Part shown: positions 10,041 to 18,073 of the stretch, piece by piece
Numbering within the stretch: the stretch's first letter is position 1
Layout of the letters: each line of letters begins with the position of its first letter
NCBI GenBank assembly: GCA_016288775.1
Contig: JAEELG010000013.1
Location: 1 to 64,000, forward strand
Direction: 5' to 3'
Origin: Bacteroidales bacterium
Lineage (GTDB): Bacteria > Bacteroidota > Bacteroidia > Bacteroidales > UBA932
Length of the DNA: 64,000 bases
Program-made: the position numbers and the translations under genes
Notes under the pieces: generated by a model
The model's input: the letters and a program-made list of their open reading frames with translations, nothing else
Databases searched by the model: none
What the model was told of the DNA's origin: nothing

Positions 10041-10628
10041 ATGAAAAGGTTCTTTATATTAATATCTTTTTGTTTCTCTCTTTTTTCCTGTTCCTTGGAG
10101 GAGGATAGCTATAATCTTGTGGTCAATCACTATCATAGTTACATCGGTATTATGGGCGGGTCATTGTTTCTGGATATACAGTCTAATTCCCATTGGAGTG
10201 TCTCTACAACTGCAGATTGGATTAGAGTCATACCTGAATCAGGGGTTGGAGATGGAGAATTGACAGTTCTTGTTTCCGAAGCTGAAGAGCCAAGGGAAGG
10301 AAATATTCAATTCACACTTCCGGACGGAATGGTAAAAAAGGCTTTTATTTCTCAAGGGAATGAAGAAGGTTTTATAAAAATACTTGAATATCCAACTGGA
10401 TATAACGACGGAAAACAATATAAAGGTGGTTTTGTGGTACTTGCAAACAGACCCTGGACTTTGGAATGTGAAGATTGGATAAATATTTATCCAAGACATT
10501 CAAAAAAATATAGAACAGAAGTGCTATATAAGGTTACCGGAAAGTCCGGGCTGGTAAATATGCATTTTACCTTAACATTAAATGATGGAACTTGTCTTTA
10601 CCTTGAAAGTCGCTTTTTCATGTACTGA
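10041..10628 (+). CDS. BACON-domain lipoprotein
   Basis: 195 residues from the ATG at 10041 (an upstream TTG at 10023 would overlap the previous gene and is less likely). A lipoprotein signal (LFSC) is followed by a BACON-type immunoglobulin-like domain: 'GGSLFLDIQSNSHWSVSTTADWIRVIPESGVGDGELTVLVSEAEEPREGNIQFTLPDG...ISQ'. A second, weaker beta-domain follows. BACON domains are usually carbohydrate- or mucin-binding modules of Bacteroidetes surface proteins. It sits between DUF4249 and a TonB receptor, separated by 7 and 9 bases, so all three are co-transcribed and may form one outer-membrane assembly. Confidence 0.75.
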   Translation: MKRFFILISFCFSLFSCSLEEDSYNLVVNHYHSYIGIMGGSLFLDIQSNSHWSVSTTADWIRVIPESGVGDGELTVLVSEAEEPREGNIQFTLPDGMVKKAFISQGNEEGFIKILEYPTGYNDGKQYKGGFVVLANRPWTLECEDWINIYPRHSKKYRTEVLYKVTGKSGLVNMHFTLTLNDGTCLYLESRFFMY

Positions 10629-10637
10629 TTATTCCAG

Positions 10638-12803
10638 ATGAAGATATTATATAGTACCATTATTATACTGTTCTGCTTTGTATTTCCATCTTACGCACAG
10701 AGAGACACAACGCAAGTGAGAGATACGTTGCAGGCAGCAGTGAAAACAGATTCCAGGAGTATATTCGTAGCACCGGGAGTCAAGCGGCTCGACCCTATGG
10801 ACTTCAGCAAAATGGTGAGTGCCACAGGAGCCGGAGACGCTATTAAATATATTCAGACACTGCCTGGTGTTTCTACCGGAATCGAAGGCTCATCTGCATA
10901 TTTTGTACGCGGTGGTAATCTGGGTGGCAACCGGGTTTCCATAGACGGTGTACCCGTTTATGGCTGTTCCCATCTGATGGGTTTTACATCGGCATATTCA
11001 CCGGACATGGTGGAACAATTAGACTTTTATGTTGGCGGATTCCCGTCCGAGGACTCAAATTTCACAGATTCACATATTGCAATTAAATCCAAAACAGGCA
11101 GTTTTGAAAAATGGTCTGGAAATGCTTCTATTAGCAACTTTATGGTAGGTGGCTCAGCAGGCGGGCCAATATTCAAAGACCGGCTTTCGCTCTTATTGGC
11201 ATTGCGGGCGTCTCCCATCAATCCGGAATACGAACTGGCCTCGAACTTCTTAAAGAAGTACCTGCCAAAACTGGAGGAATTCAATGCCCTTGTGGGTGAT
11301 GTTTATGCCAAACTTGCATATAGCATAAATGACTCTCATATTATTTCCCTTTCAACATTCCATTCAATAGATAAATACCACATTACTTACGGTAATGACA
11401 ACATGATGAAGTGGCAGAATTCCATTATCAATCTTGAATGGAAGAATCTGCGGCCTTCAGGCTCGTCCACTATATCCATAGCTTATGATTATTTTGCTAA
11501 TTCACAGGGACAGAACATCATGTTTAAAGGAAACATGAATAATCTGTCGGTGAACAGTTCCATTGGTGAAGTTTCTGCCCGCTGGCTGGAAAAGCGGGAT
11601 TTTGGCAAGTATTATCATCTTCAATTCGGTGCCGGAGCCAGAAAGGCATACATGAATCCTTATGCGTCGGCCGAACCTGAATCTGAACAAACTGTATCCA
11701 ATCCTCTGGATATTGCTATCTATAATGCCAATGCCCAATTGGAAATGTCCAAGACAGAACTTTTCAAACTGGTTGGCGCTTTCCGCGGGAATATTTACAC
11801 GTACAAGAATATGAACAAACGCGATCCGGTTAAAGTATATCCCGAATTCAGTTTGTCCGGCAATTATACTCCGCTCGAATGGCTTACCATTGAAGCCACT
11901 GCCGACTGGACTTACATGTTCTATCATCTTCTGGAGGGCATACCTATGGGGTGGTCCGTGGATATGATGATTCCGGCTGATGAAAGACGCGGCCCGGAGT
12001 CTGCCCGGCAATTTTATGCCGGTCTGCTGTTTTCTCTGGGCGGCGGTCACAGCATATCCGTCGGTGGTTATGATAAAAAATCGAAAGGGTTGGTGTACTT
12101 TGAAAAAGCCGTCGAGTTGTTCAGCCCTTCCAGAGCCACATGGGAAAGCAATGTCATCCAGGGAAAAGGTTCTTCAAGAGGACTGGAGTTTTTGTACGAA
12201 AAGGTCGGCAAAGTACTTGATTACAGACTTGCATATACACTTTCAAAAACTGACCGCACCTTCGACGGGCTTAACGGAAACAGGCCATTTCCCGCCAAAT
12301 ACGACCGCACACATATACTCAATTTTACAACGACTGCAACGTTATGCGATAACGACCGTTGTTCAGTTTCTGTGAACTCTCTGTTTACATTTCAGTCAGG
12401 CTATTGGGAAACCGTACCGGACGGGCATTACCATGTTTATCCCTTGTTCGGGATGACGTTCCAAAAATATCCTCATTTTATTGATCCAAAACAGAACATG
12501 TGGTATAACGTTCCGAACGGTGAATGGCTGGGATACCCTGAAGAATATATGGAAGGTATAGAAATTAATTATTATTCCGGTAAAATAAACAATTTCCGGA
12601 TGCCGGACTATATCAGATGGGATATCGGATGTTCCTTCCATTTCAAGTCGTCAAAGTGCCCGTCTACGCTGAATCTGGGAGTCTATAATGTATTGAACAG
12701 ACATAATCCATTCGTCGTCATATACGACGCAGACCAGGGAAAATGGCGGCAGGTTTCACTATTTCCCATTATGCCGAGTATTTCTTATACTATTGAATTC
12801 TAA
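10638..12803 (+). CDS. TonB-dependent outer-membrane receptor (DUF4249-associated type)
   Basis: 721 residues. The signal peptide ends at 'SYAQ'. A plug domain comes directly after it ('DAIKYIQTLPGVSTGIEGSSAYFVRGGNLGGNRVSIDGVPVYGCSHLMGFTSAYS'), then a barrel ending in the aromatic 'SISYTIEF'. The N-terminal carboxypeptidase-D-regulatory-like domain common in this receptor type is absent, and the protein is short for the group. No SusD follows; the partners are DUF4249 and the BACON lipoprotein. It probably imports a peptide, metal complex or small glycan. The substrate cannot be read from the sequence. Confidence 0.85.
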   Translation: MKILYSTIIILFCFVFPSYAQRDTTQVRDTLQAAVKTDSRSIFVAPGVKRLDPMDFSKMVSATGAGDAIKYIQTLPGVSTGIEGSSAYFVRGGNLGGNRVSIDGVPVYGCSHLMGFTSAYSPDMVEQLDFYVGGFPSEDSNFTDSHIAIKSKTGSFEKWSGNASISNFMVGGSAGGPIFKDRLSLLLALRASPINPEYELASNFLKKYLPKLEEFNALVGDVYAKLAYSINDSHIISLSTFHSIDKYHITYGNDNMMKWQNSIINLEWKNLRPSGSSTISIAYDYFANSQGQNIMFKGNMNNLSVNSSIGEVSARWLEKRDFGKYYHLQFGAGARKAYMNPYASAEPESEQTVSNPLDIAIYNANAQLEMSKTELFKLVGAFRGNIYTYKNMNKRDPVKVYPEFSLSGNYTPLEWLTIEATADWTYMFYHLLEGIPMGWSVDMMIPADERRGPESARQFYAGLLFSLGGGHSISVGGYDKKSKGLVYFEKAVELFSPSRATWESNVIQGKGSSRGLEFLYEKVGKVLDYRLAYTLSKTDRTFDGLNGNRPFPAKYDRTHILNFTTTATLCDNDRCSVSVNSLFTFQSGYWETVPDGHYHVYPLFGMTFQKYPHFIDPKQNMWYNVPNGEWLGYPEEYMEGIEINYYSGKINNFRMPDYIRWDIGCSFHFKSSKCPSTLNLGVYNVLNRHNPFVVIYDADQGKWRQVSLFPIMPSISYTIEF

Positions 12804-12842
12804 AAAGAGGTGATTACTCATTGATTGAATAATCACCTCTCC
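12804..12842. terminator. Bidirectional hairpin between the receptor and sdhB
   Basis: AGAGGTGATTA (12806-12816) pairs perfectly with TAATCACCTCT (12830-12840). On the minus strand the stem is followed by TTTTTA, giving a classical terminator for the sdhA-sdhB transcript. On the plus strand the T run is lacking. Confidence 0.75.
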
Positions 12843-12860
12843 TATTAATAATAACTATTC

Positions 12861-13640
12861 TTAGTCTGAGAACTTTGCTTTCAGGAACTCGCGGTTAAGG
12901 CGGGCTATGTGAGCCACAGTGATGCCCTTGGGACATTCGAGCTCACAGGCGCGGGTGTTGGTGCAGTTGCCGAAGCCCAGTTCGTCCATCTTGGCGACCA
13001 TAGCCTTCGCGCGGCGCTTGGCCTCGGGGCGGCCCTGGGGCAGCAGCGCCAGCGAACTCACGCGGGCGGCGACAAACAGCATTGCAGAGCCGTTCTTGCA
13101 GGTTGCAACGCAGGCGCCGCATCCCACGCACGCCGCAGCGTCCATACTTTCCTCCGCCTTGTCGTGAGGGATGAGGATGTTGTTGGCGTCCTGGGCGGAT
13201 CCGGTGCGCACGGAGATGAATCCTCCGGCCTGCAGAATCTTGTCGAATGCGGAACGATCCACCACAAGGTCCTTGATTACAGGGAAAGCGGCACTCCTCC
13301 AGGGTTCTACGGTAATGGTGGCGCCGTCCTTGAAATGGCGCATGAACAGCTGGCAGGTTGTCACATGGTCGTCGGGGCCGTGTGCGCGGCCGTCGATGTA
13401 CAGCGAGCAGGCGCCGCAGATGCCCTCGCGGCAGTCGTGGTCGAAGGAAACCGGACCACTGCTCTGGCAGCCGCGCTCAACCGCAACGGGGTCGCACCCT
13501 TCACGGATAAGCTGCTCGTTCAGTATATCAAGCATCTCGAGGAAAGAGGCGTCTTCTTCGATACCAGAAATATGATAGGTCTCGAAATGGCCTTTGGCCT
13601 TGGCGTTCTTCTGACGCCATATCTTTAAATTGAATTCCAT
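12861..13640 (-). CDS. sdhB: Succinate dehydrogenase / fumarate reductase iron-sulfur subunit
   Basis: 259 residues when started at the ATG at 13640, directly after the sdhA stop; a longer frame upstream overlaps sdhA and is rejected. It carries electrons from the flavoprotein to the membrane quinone site. The 2Fe-2S ligands lie in '[15 protein letters not shown]...TTC' (C70, C75, C78, C96). The 4Fe-4S and 3Fe-4S ligands lie in '[19 protein letters not shown]' and '[14 protein letters not shown]'. It belongs to the SdhCAB/FrdCAB type of Bacteroides, in which fumarate reduction ends anaerobic succinate formation. The cytochrome b subunit gene is not adjacent. Confidence 0.93.
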   Translation of the reverse strand: MEFNLKIWRQKNAKAKGHFETYHISGIEEDASFLEMLDILNEQLIREGCDPVAVERGCQSSGPVSFDHDCREGICGACSLYIDGRAHGPDDHVTTCQLFMRHFKDGATITVEPWRSAAFPVIKDLVVDRSAFDKILQAGGFISVRTGSAQDANNILIPHDKAEESMDAAACVGCGACVATCKNGSAMLFVAARVSSLALLPQGRPEAKRRAKAMVAKMDELGFGNCTNTRACELECPKGITVAHIARLNREFLKAKFSD

Positions 13641-13641
13641 A

Positions 13642-15588
13642 TTAGTCTTTGTAATTTCTGGTAATAACCTTGATATTCTCGTACACAAGAGGCTCCTTGT
13701 GGAGTTCGGGATCAACTCCTTCACCCTTGTACTCCCATGCCGCCACGTACATGTAGTTGGCGTCGTCGCGCTTGGCCTCGCCCTCCTCGGTCTGGCTCTC
13801 CACGCGGAAGTGGCCGCCGCAGGACTCGTTGCGGTTGAGTGCGTCGCGTGCCATCAGCTCGCCGATTTCGAAGAAATCCTCGAGGCGCAGGGCCTTCTCC
13901 AGTTCCTGGTTGAATTCGTACTGGATGCCAGGAACCTTGACGTTCTCGTAGAACTCCTTGCGGAGTTCGCGGATAAATCCGATGGCCTTCTCGAGGCCCT
14001 CCTTGTCGCGAGCCATACCCACGTAATTCCACATAATGAGGCCGAGCCTCTTGTGGATGGAATCCACCGTCTCTTTACCGTTGATGGCGAAAAGCCTGTC
14101 AATACGGGCCTGAACGGCCTTTTCCGCCTCTATGAATTCGGGACGGTTGATGTCGGTCTTGGGCTCAGCGAACTTCTTGGAGAGGTAGTCGCCGATAGTC
14201 ACCGGAACAATGAAATAACCGTCGGCCAGGCCCTGCATGAGGGCGGACGCGCCGAGGCGGTTTCCGCCGTGGTCGGAGAAGTTGGCTTCGCCGATGGCAT
14301 ACAGGCCGGGGATGGTGGTCTGGAGATCGTAGTCAACCCAGATACCTCCCATGGTATAGTGGATGGCGGGATAAATCATCATAGGCTCCTCCCAAGGGGA
14401 CGAAGCGGTGATCTTTTCGTACATCTCGAAGAGGTTTCCGTAACGCTCGGCAACCTTCTGGTGGCCCAGGCGGTTGATGGCGTCGGCAAAATCGAGGAAC
14501 ACGGCAAGGCCGGTCTCGTTCACGCCGAAGCCGGCGTCGCAACGTTCCTTGGCGGCACGGGACGCAACGTCGCGGGGAACCAGGTTACCGAAGGCCGGAT
14601 AGCGGCGCTCGAGGTAGTAATCGCGGTCTTCCTCGGGGATCTGGGAAGGCTTGATCTGATGCTTGCGGAGTTTTTCCACATCCTCAAGTTTCTTGGGAAC
14701 CCAGATGCGGCCGTCGTTGCGGAGCGACTCGCTCATGAGCGTGAGCTTGCACTGCTGGTCGCCGTGTACGGGGATGCAGGTGGGGTGGATCTGCGCGAAG
14801 CAGGGGTTTGCGAAGTAGGCGCCCTTCTTGTAGCATTGCAGCGCCGCGGAGCCGTTGGAATTCATGGCGTTGGTGGACAGGAAGTAGGTGTTTCCGTATC
14901 CGCCTGTAGCGATGATGACGGCGTGCGCGCCGAAGCGCTCAAGTTGTCCGGTGACGAGGTTGCGGGTAATGATACCCTTCGCCTCGCCGTTGATGACCAC
15001 CAGGTCGAGCATCTCGTGGCGGGGGTATGCCTTCACGGTGCCGGCGGCAATTTCCTTATTGAGCGATGCATACGCTCCCAGAAGCAGCTGCTGGCCGGTT
15101 TGGCCGCGGGCGTAGAAGGTACGGCTAACCTGAACGCCGCCGAAGGAACGGTTGGCAAGGTAGCCGCCATACTCGCGGGCGAAGGGGATGCCCTGGGCAA
15201 CACACTGGTCGATAATTGCGGCACTCACTTCGGCCAGACGGTATACGTTGGCCTCGCGGGCGCGGTAGTCGCCTCCCTTGATTGTGTCGTAGAACAGACG
15301 GTAAACGGAGTCCTTGTCGTTCTGGTAGTTCTTGGCTGCGTTGATACCGCCCTGCGCGGCGATGGAGTGGGCGCGGCGGGGAGAGTCGCTGATGCAGAAA
15401 ATCTTCACATTGTAGCCGAGTTCGCCGAGCGAAGCGGCTGCAGATGCACCGCCCAGGCCCGTTCCGACCACGATGATTTCGAGTTTACGCTTGTTGTTGG
15501 GACTCACAAGATGAATTTCTGACTTACGCTTAGTCCATTTCTGGGCTAAAGGTCCTTCAGGAATCTTTGAAGTAAATTTATCGGCCAT
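13642..15588 (-). CDS. sdhA: Succinate dehydrogenase / fumarate reductase flavoprotein subunit
   Basis: 648 residues, as in Bacteroides. It is the FAD-binding catalytic subunit, interconverting fumarate and succinate on the inner face of the membrane. Visible are GTGLGG (42-47), '[14 protein letters not shown]' with His74 as the likely covalent FAD site, '[27 protein letters not shown]' (substrate-site region), '[10 protein letters not shown]' and '[31 protein letters not shown]'. In this family the operon usually begins with the cytochrome b gene (sdhC), but upstream here is only a 165-base gap with its own promoter and then an unrelated divergent gene. Confidence 0.95.
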   Translation of the reverse strand: MADKFTSKIPEGPLAQKWTKRKSEIHLVSPNNKRKLEIIVVGTGLGGASAAASLGELGYNVKIFCISDSPRRAHSIAAQGGINAAKNYQNDKDSVYRLFYDTIKGGDYRAREANVYRLAEVSAAIIDQCVAQGIPFAREYGGYLANRSFGGVQVSRTFYARGQTGQQLLLGAYASLNKEIAAGTVKAYPRHEMLDLVVINGEAKGIITRNLVTGQLERFGAHAVIIATGGYGNTYFLSTNAMNSNGSAALQCYKKGAYFANPCFAQIHPTCIPVHGDQQCKLTLMSESLRNDGRIWVPKKLEDVEKLRKHQIKPSQIPEEDRDYYLERRYPAFGNLVPRDVASRAAKERCDAGFGVNETGLAVFLDFADAINRLGHQKVAERYGNLFEMYEKITASSPWEEPMMIYPAIHYTMGGIWVDYDLQTTIPGLYAIGEANFSDHGGNRLGASALMQGLADGYFIVPVTIGDYLSKKFAEPKTDINRPEFIEAEKAVQARIDRLFAINGKETVDSIHKRLGLIMWNYVGMARDKEGLEKAIGFIRELRKEFYENVKVPGIQYEFNQELEKALRLEDFFEIGELMARDALNRNESCGGHFRVESQTEEGEAKRDDANYMYVAAWEYKGEGVDPELHKEPLVYENIKVITRNYKD

Positions 15589-15624
15589 TTGTATTATGAA
15601 TTAATTTGGTTTTCTATAATAAGG

Positions 15625-15655
15625 CGAAGATACAACTAAAAACTGACAACGGCAA
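15625..15655 (-). promoter_or_regulatory. Promoter of sdhA-sdhB
   Basis: Read on the minus strand: TTG (15655-15653), 20 bases, TATCTTCG (15632-15625), close to the TAnnTTTG consensus. This shows that transcription starts directly before sdhA, with no room for sdhC in front. Confidence 0.6.
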
Positions 15656-15696
15656 ATAAAGAACGTTAACGCTGTTCTGCCTGCATAGGTGTTCAG

Positions 15697-15727
15697 TTTG
15701 ATATTCTTTAAATTATTAGTAATTTTG
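15697..15727 (+). promoter_or_regulatory. Promoter of the secreted unknown at 15754
   Basis: TTTG (15697-15700), 19 bases, TAATTTTG (15720-15727): both boxes and spacing fit the Bacteroidetes consensus. The ATG follows 26 bases downstream. Confidence 0.7.
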
Positions 15728-15753
15728 CCAGTAATCTAAGCTATTTGAATAGT

Positions 15754-16821
15754 ATGAGAACTGTTTTAAGGTTAATAGTATCTTTACTTTTAATTATAAT
15801 AGCCTCGTTCGGGATATATGCCCAGGACAGTATTTACACAGTAAACGGTGAATGCTTCAAATCAAAAGTCCAGTCAATTGATAAGAATCTGATTCATATA
15901 AACCCTATTGAGAGGGATTCCAGTACCATAAAGAGTTTTCCGAGAAACTATGTTACCAAGATAGTTTTCTCGGATGATTATATTGTAGAGTTTACAAAAG
16001 ACGGTGAAATAGTGCGCGACAAGTTGCTTGAAGCGCCGGTATTTAAAGCTAAGGGTTCACGCATCTATGCCGAAGGGGTAGTGCCTCTGAATGAAGAAGA
16101 AACCAGTCAGTATTTCGGCGTTGACAGGTATTACCTTTCTTTTAAACCGGAAAGGGCAAGATACATGACTGGAATGATGCAGTTGTTTACAGGTGGTGCC
16201 GGAATAGGATTATGCGCTTTTCTGGAAACTCCCATATCTTTTGAATTAAATAAGGATATATGGTATCGTACCTATGAAAAATCAATTGTATTTCATGGTC
16301 TTTCAATACAGCGCACCACGCCTCTTAATGTAAAGGACAGGGTTATTTTCTCCGGACATCTGGTTCCTTATATGGTGACAGCGGAGTTTTTTACCACTAC
16401 TACGCTTATTTCCGGAATAACCAATATTATAACCTCAAGTTCTGCATTAAAGAAAATCAATACCCGTAACAATAAGCCGGCACCTACGCTCACCAGTACA
16501 AAAGTCCAGTATTGGACAAGCATTGGACTAACAGCTGTAGGCGCCGGAGCATTGATCGGCGGTTACCTTGACTTGAATACTCATAAAGACTGGTATATCG
16601 AGCATAATCCCGATCCCAGATATGAACGCCATACCGGCGACGCGCCAATCGCTGGCCCTATACTTGCAATTGCAGGTTCGGTTCTTATGAATATTGGGGT
16701 GACCGAATTCACGGTTGCCAGCACCCGCCTTAAGGGTTACTCTAAAATAGGAAACAACACTCCTCTTGCCCTGGCCTGCGGTCCAACCACCTCAGGTTAC
16801 GGCATGACGCTGACTTTCTGA
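15754..16821 (+). CDS. Secreted or membrane protein of unknown function
   Basis: 355 residues from the ATG at 15754 (an in-frame TTG three codons earlier is possible). The N-terminal signal peptide ends near 'GIYAQ'. There follows a small beta-rich part ('YTVNGECFKSKVQSIDKNLIHINPI', 'YVTKIVFSDDYIVEFTKDGEIV') and then hydrophobic segments around residues 145-165, 200-230 and 255-280 ('YWTSIGLTAVGAGALIGGYLDL') and near the C-terminus. I do not recognise the family. AT-rich codon use and an isolated position with its own promoter between sdhA and ruvB suggest an accessory gene. Its 3' end faces ruvB with only six bases between. Confidence 0.6.
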   Translation: MRTVLRLIVSLLLIIIASFGIYAQDSIYTVNGECFKSKVQSIDKNLIHINPIERDSSTIKSFPRNYVTKIVFSDDYIVEFTKDGEIVRDKLLEAPVFKAKGSRIYAEGVVPLNEEETSQYFGVDRYYLSFKPERARYMTGMMQLFTGGAGIGLCAFLETPISFELNKDIWYRTYEKSIVFHGLSIQRTTPLNVKDRVIFSGHLVPYMVTAEFFTTTTLISGITNIITSSSALKKINTRNNKPAPTLTSTKVQYWTSIGLTAVGAGALIGGYLDLNTHKDWYIEHNPDPRYERHTGDAPIAGPILAIAGSVLMNIGVTEFTVASTRLKGYSKIGNNTPLALACGPTTSGYGMTLTF

Positions 16822-16827
16822 TATAGT

Positions 16828-17847
16828 TTATTTAAATAGAGTATCCTCCTCGGGTTCCTTCTGGAGGCCGAGGTGCTTGTAGGACTTTTCAGTGGCTATG
16901 CGGCCGCGTTGGGTGCGGACTATGAAGCCTTCCTTGATCAGGAACGGCTCGTAAACTTCCTCGAAAGTGCCCTGATCTTCACCTATCGCCGTAGCAATTG
17001 TATTGGCTCCGACAGGTCCGCCCTTGAAGGTACTTATAATGGTTCGCAGGATCTTGTTGTCGATGGCGTCGAGGCCGCGGGTGTCGATATTCAGTTTATC
17101 CAGCGCATAACGCGCAATTTTCAGGTCTATATGGCCGTCGCCAACTACCTGCGAAAAGTCGCGGACACGGCGCAGCAGGCCGTTGGCGATACGTGGCGTG
17201 CCGCGGCTGCGGAGGGCAATCTCGCGCGCAGCATCGTCGTCTATTCCGATCTTGAGTATGCCGGCGCTGCGCTTCACTATCTTTATTAACTGATCAGTGT
17301 CGTAGTAGTCGAGACCGCTGGTGATTCCGAAGCGGGCGCGGAGTGGAGCGGTAAGTAATCCGGAGCGGGTGGTGGCGCCTACTAAAGTAAAGGGATTCAG
17401 GGAGATACGTACCGAACGGGCGCCGGGCCCCTTGTCGATCATTATATCTATAACGAAGTCTTCCATAGCGGAATACAGGTACTCCTCCACTTCCGGGGAC
17501 AGACGGTGGATCTCGTCTATGAACAGCACGTCGCCGGTCTCAAGGGAGGTGAGAAGGCCCGCCAGGTCACCCGGCCTGTCGAGCACCGGACCTGAGGTAA
17601 TCTTCATGTTTACCCCCATCTCGTTGGCTATGATATGCGCCAGGGTGGTCTTTCCCAGACCGGGAGGGCCGTGGAAAAGGGTGTGGTCGAGAGGCTCGCC
17701 CCTCAGCTTCGCAGCCTGGATGAAAATTCGCAGATTGGATACGATTTCTGCCTGTCCGGTGAAATCTTCCAGTTCGCGGGGCCGGATTATTCCGTCTAAA
17801 TCCTTATCTTTGCCCTCGTTTGTATTGTGGGGGTTAAAATCGGACAT
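16828..17847 (-). CDS. ruvB: Holliday junction branch migration ATPase RuvB
   Basis: 339 residues, typical. This AAA+ hexameric motor drives branch migration with RuvA before RuvC resolution. It shows Walker A '[13 protein letters not shown]', Walker B 'LFIDEIHRL', sensor region '[20 protein letters not shown]' and the C-terminal winged helix ending '[18 protein letters not shown]'. ruvA is 17 kb away, unlinked. A TATATTTG -7 box lies on the minus strand at 17879-17872, 25 bases before the start. Confidence 0.97.
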   Translation of the reverse strand: MSDFNPHNTNEGKDKDLDGIIRPRELEDFTGQAEIVSNLRIFIQAAKLRGEPLDHTLFHGPPGLGKTTLAHIIANEMGVNMKITSGPVLDRPGDLAGLLTSLETGDVLFIDEIHRLSPEVEEYLYSAMEDFVIDIMIDKGPGARSVRISLNPFTLVGATTRSGLLTAPLRARFGITSGLDYYDTDQLIKIVKRSAGILKIGIDDDAAREIALRSRGTPRIANGLLRRVRDFSQVVGDGHIDLKIARYALDKLNIDTRGLDAIDNKILRTIISTFKGGPVGANTIATAIGEDQGTFEEVYEPFLIKEGFIVRTQRGRIATEKSYKHLGLQKEPEEDTLFK

Positions 17848-17916
17848 TTCTCTGATTCCTTATTACAATTACAAATATAGTTCTTTTAATTTATAATTTG
17901 ATGATGCTCTTATAGC

Positions 17917-18055
17917 TGTGGATATGTTGATTATTCATTCAATACTATGAGTATCAAATTTTTATAAAATAAAAGAGTGTTGATAACTTTGTAACAGGCT
18001 TGTTATGGTTTTGTGTAAAACCAGGCTAAGTTTTTTATAAACAGCGTTATCAACA
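17917..18055. other. AT-rich gap with four DnaA-box-like words
   Basis: Between the divergent ruvB and mfd lie TGTGGATAT (17917-17925, one base from the canonical TGTGGATAA), TGTTGATTA (17925-17933), TGTTGATAA (17978-17986) and its exact inverse TTATCAACA (18047-18055). The gap is AT-rich, with a further repeated 'ttataaac' at 18034 and 18060. It could be an origin or DnaA-regulated region, but AT-rich chance is a fair alternative. Nothing else is seen in the gap apart from the mfd promoter. Confidence 0.3.
17961..17991 (+). promoter_or_regulatory. Promoter of mfd
   Basis: TAACTTTG at 17984-17991 with TTT(A) 20 bases upstream (17961). One DnaA-box-like word (17978-17986) overlaps the -7 box. 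Confidence 0.5.
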
Positions 18056-18073
18056 CGGTTATAAACATAAAAA

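Noticed and set aside
13638-13724. Longer N-terminus for the iron-sulfur subunit
   Set aside because: The extra 28 residues overlap the end of sdhA and are not found in the family; the ATG at 13640 directly follows the sdhA stop.
13630-15522. A 630-codon open frame antisense to sdhA
   Set aside because: It mirrors the sdhA gene, reads as low-complexity V/A/E/L-rich sequence without family motifs, and has no promoter; it is a by-product of GC-rich third positions.
17917-18055. A confirmed oriC
   Set aside because: The words are imperfect, no dnaA or dnaN is adjacent, and no skew can be measured from this window; kept only as a weak hint.
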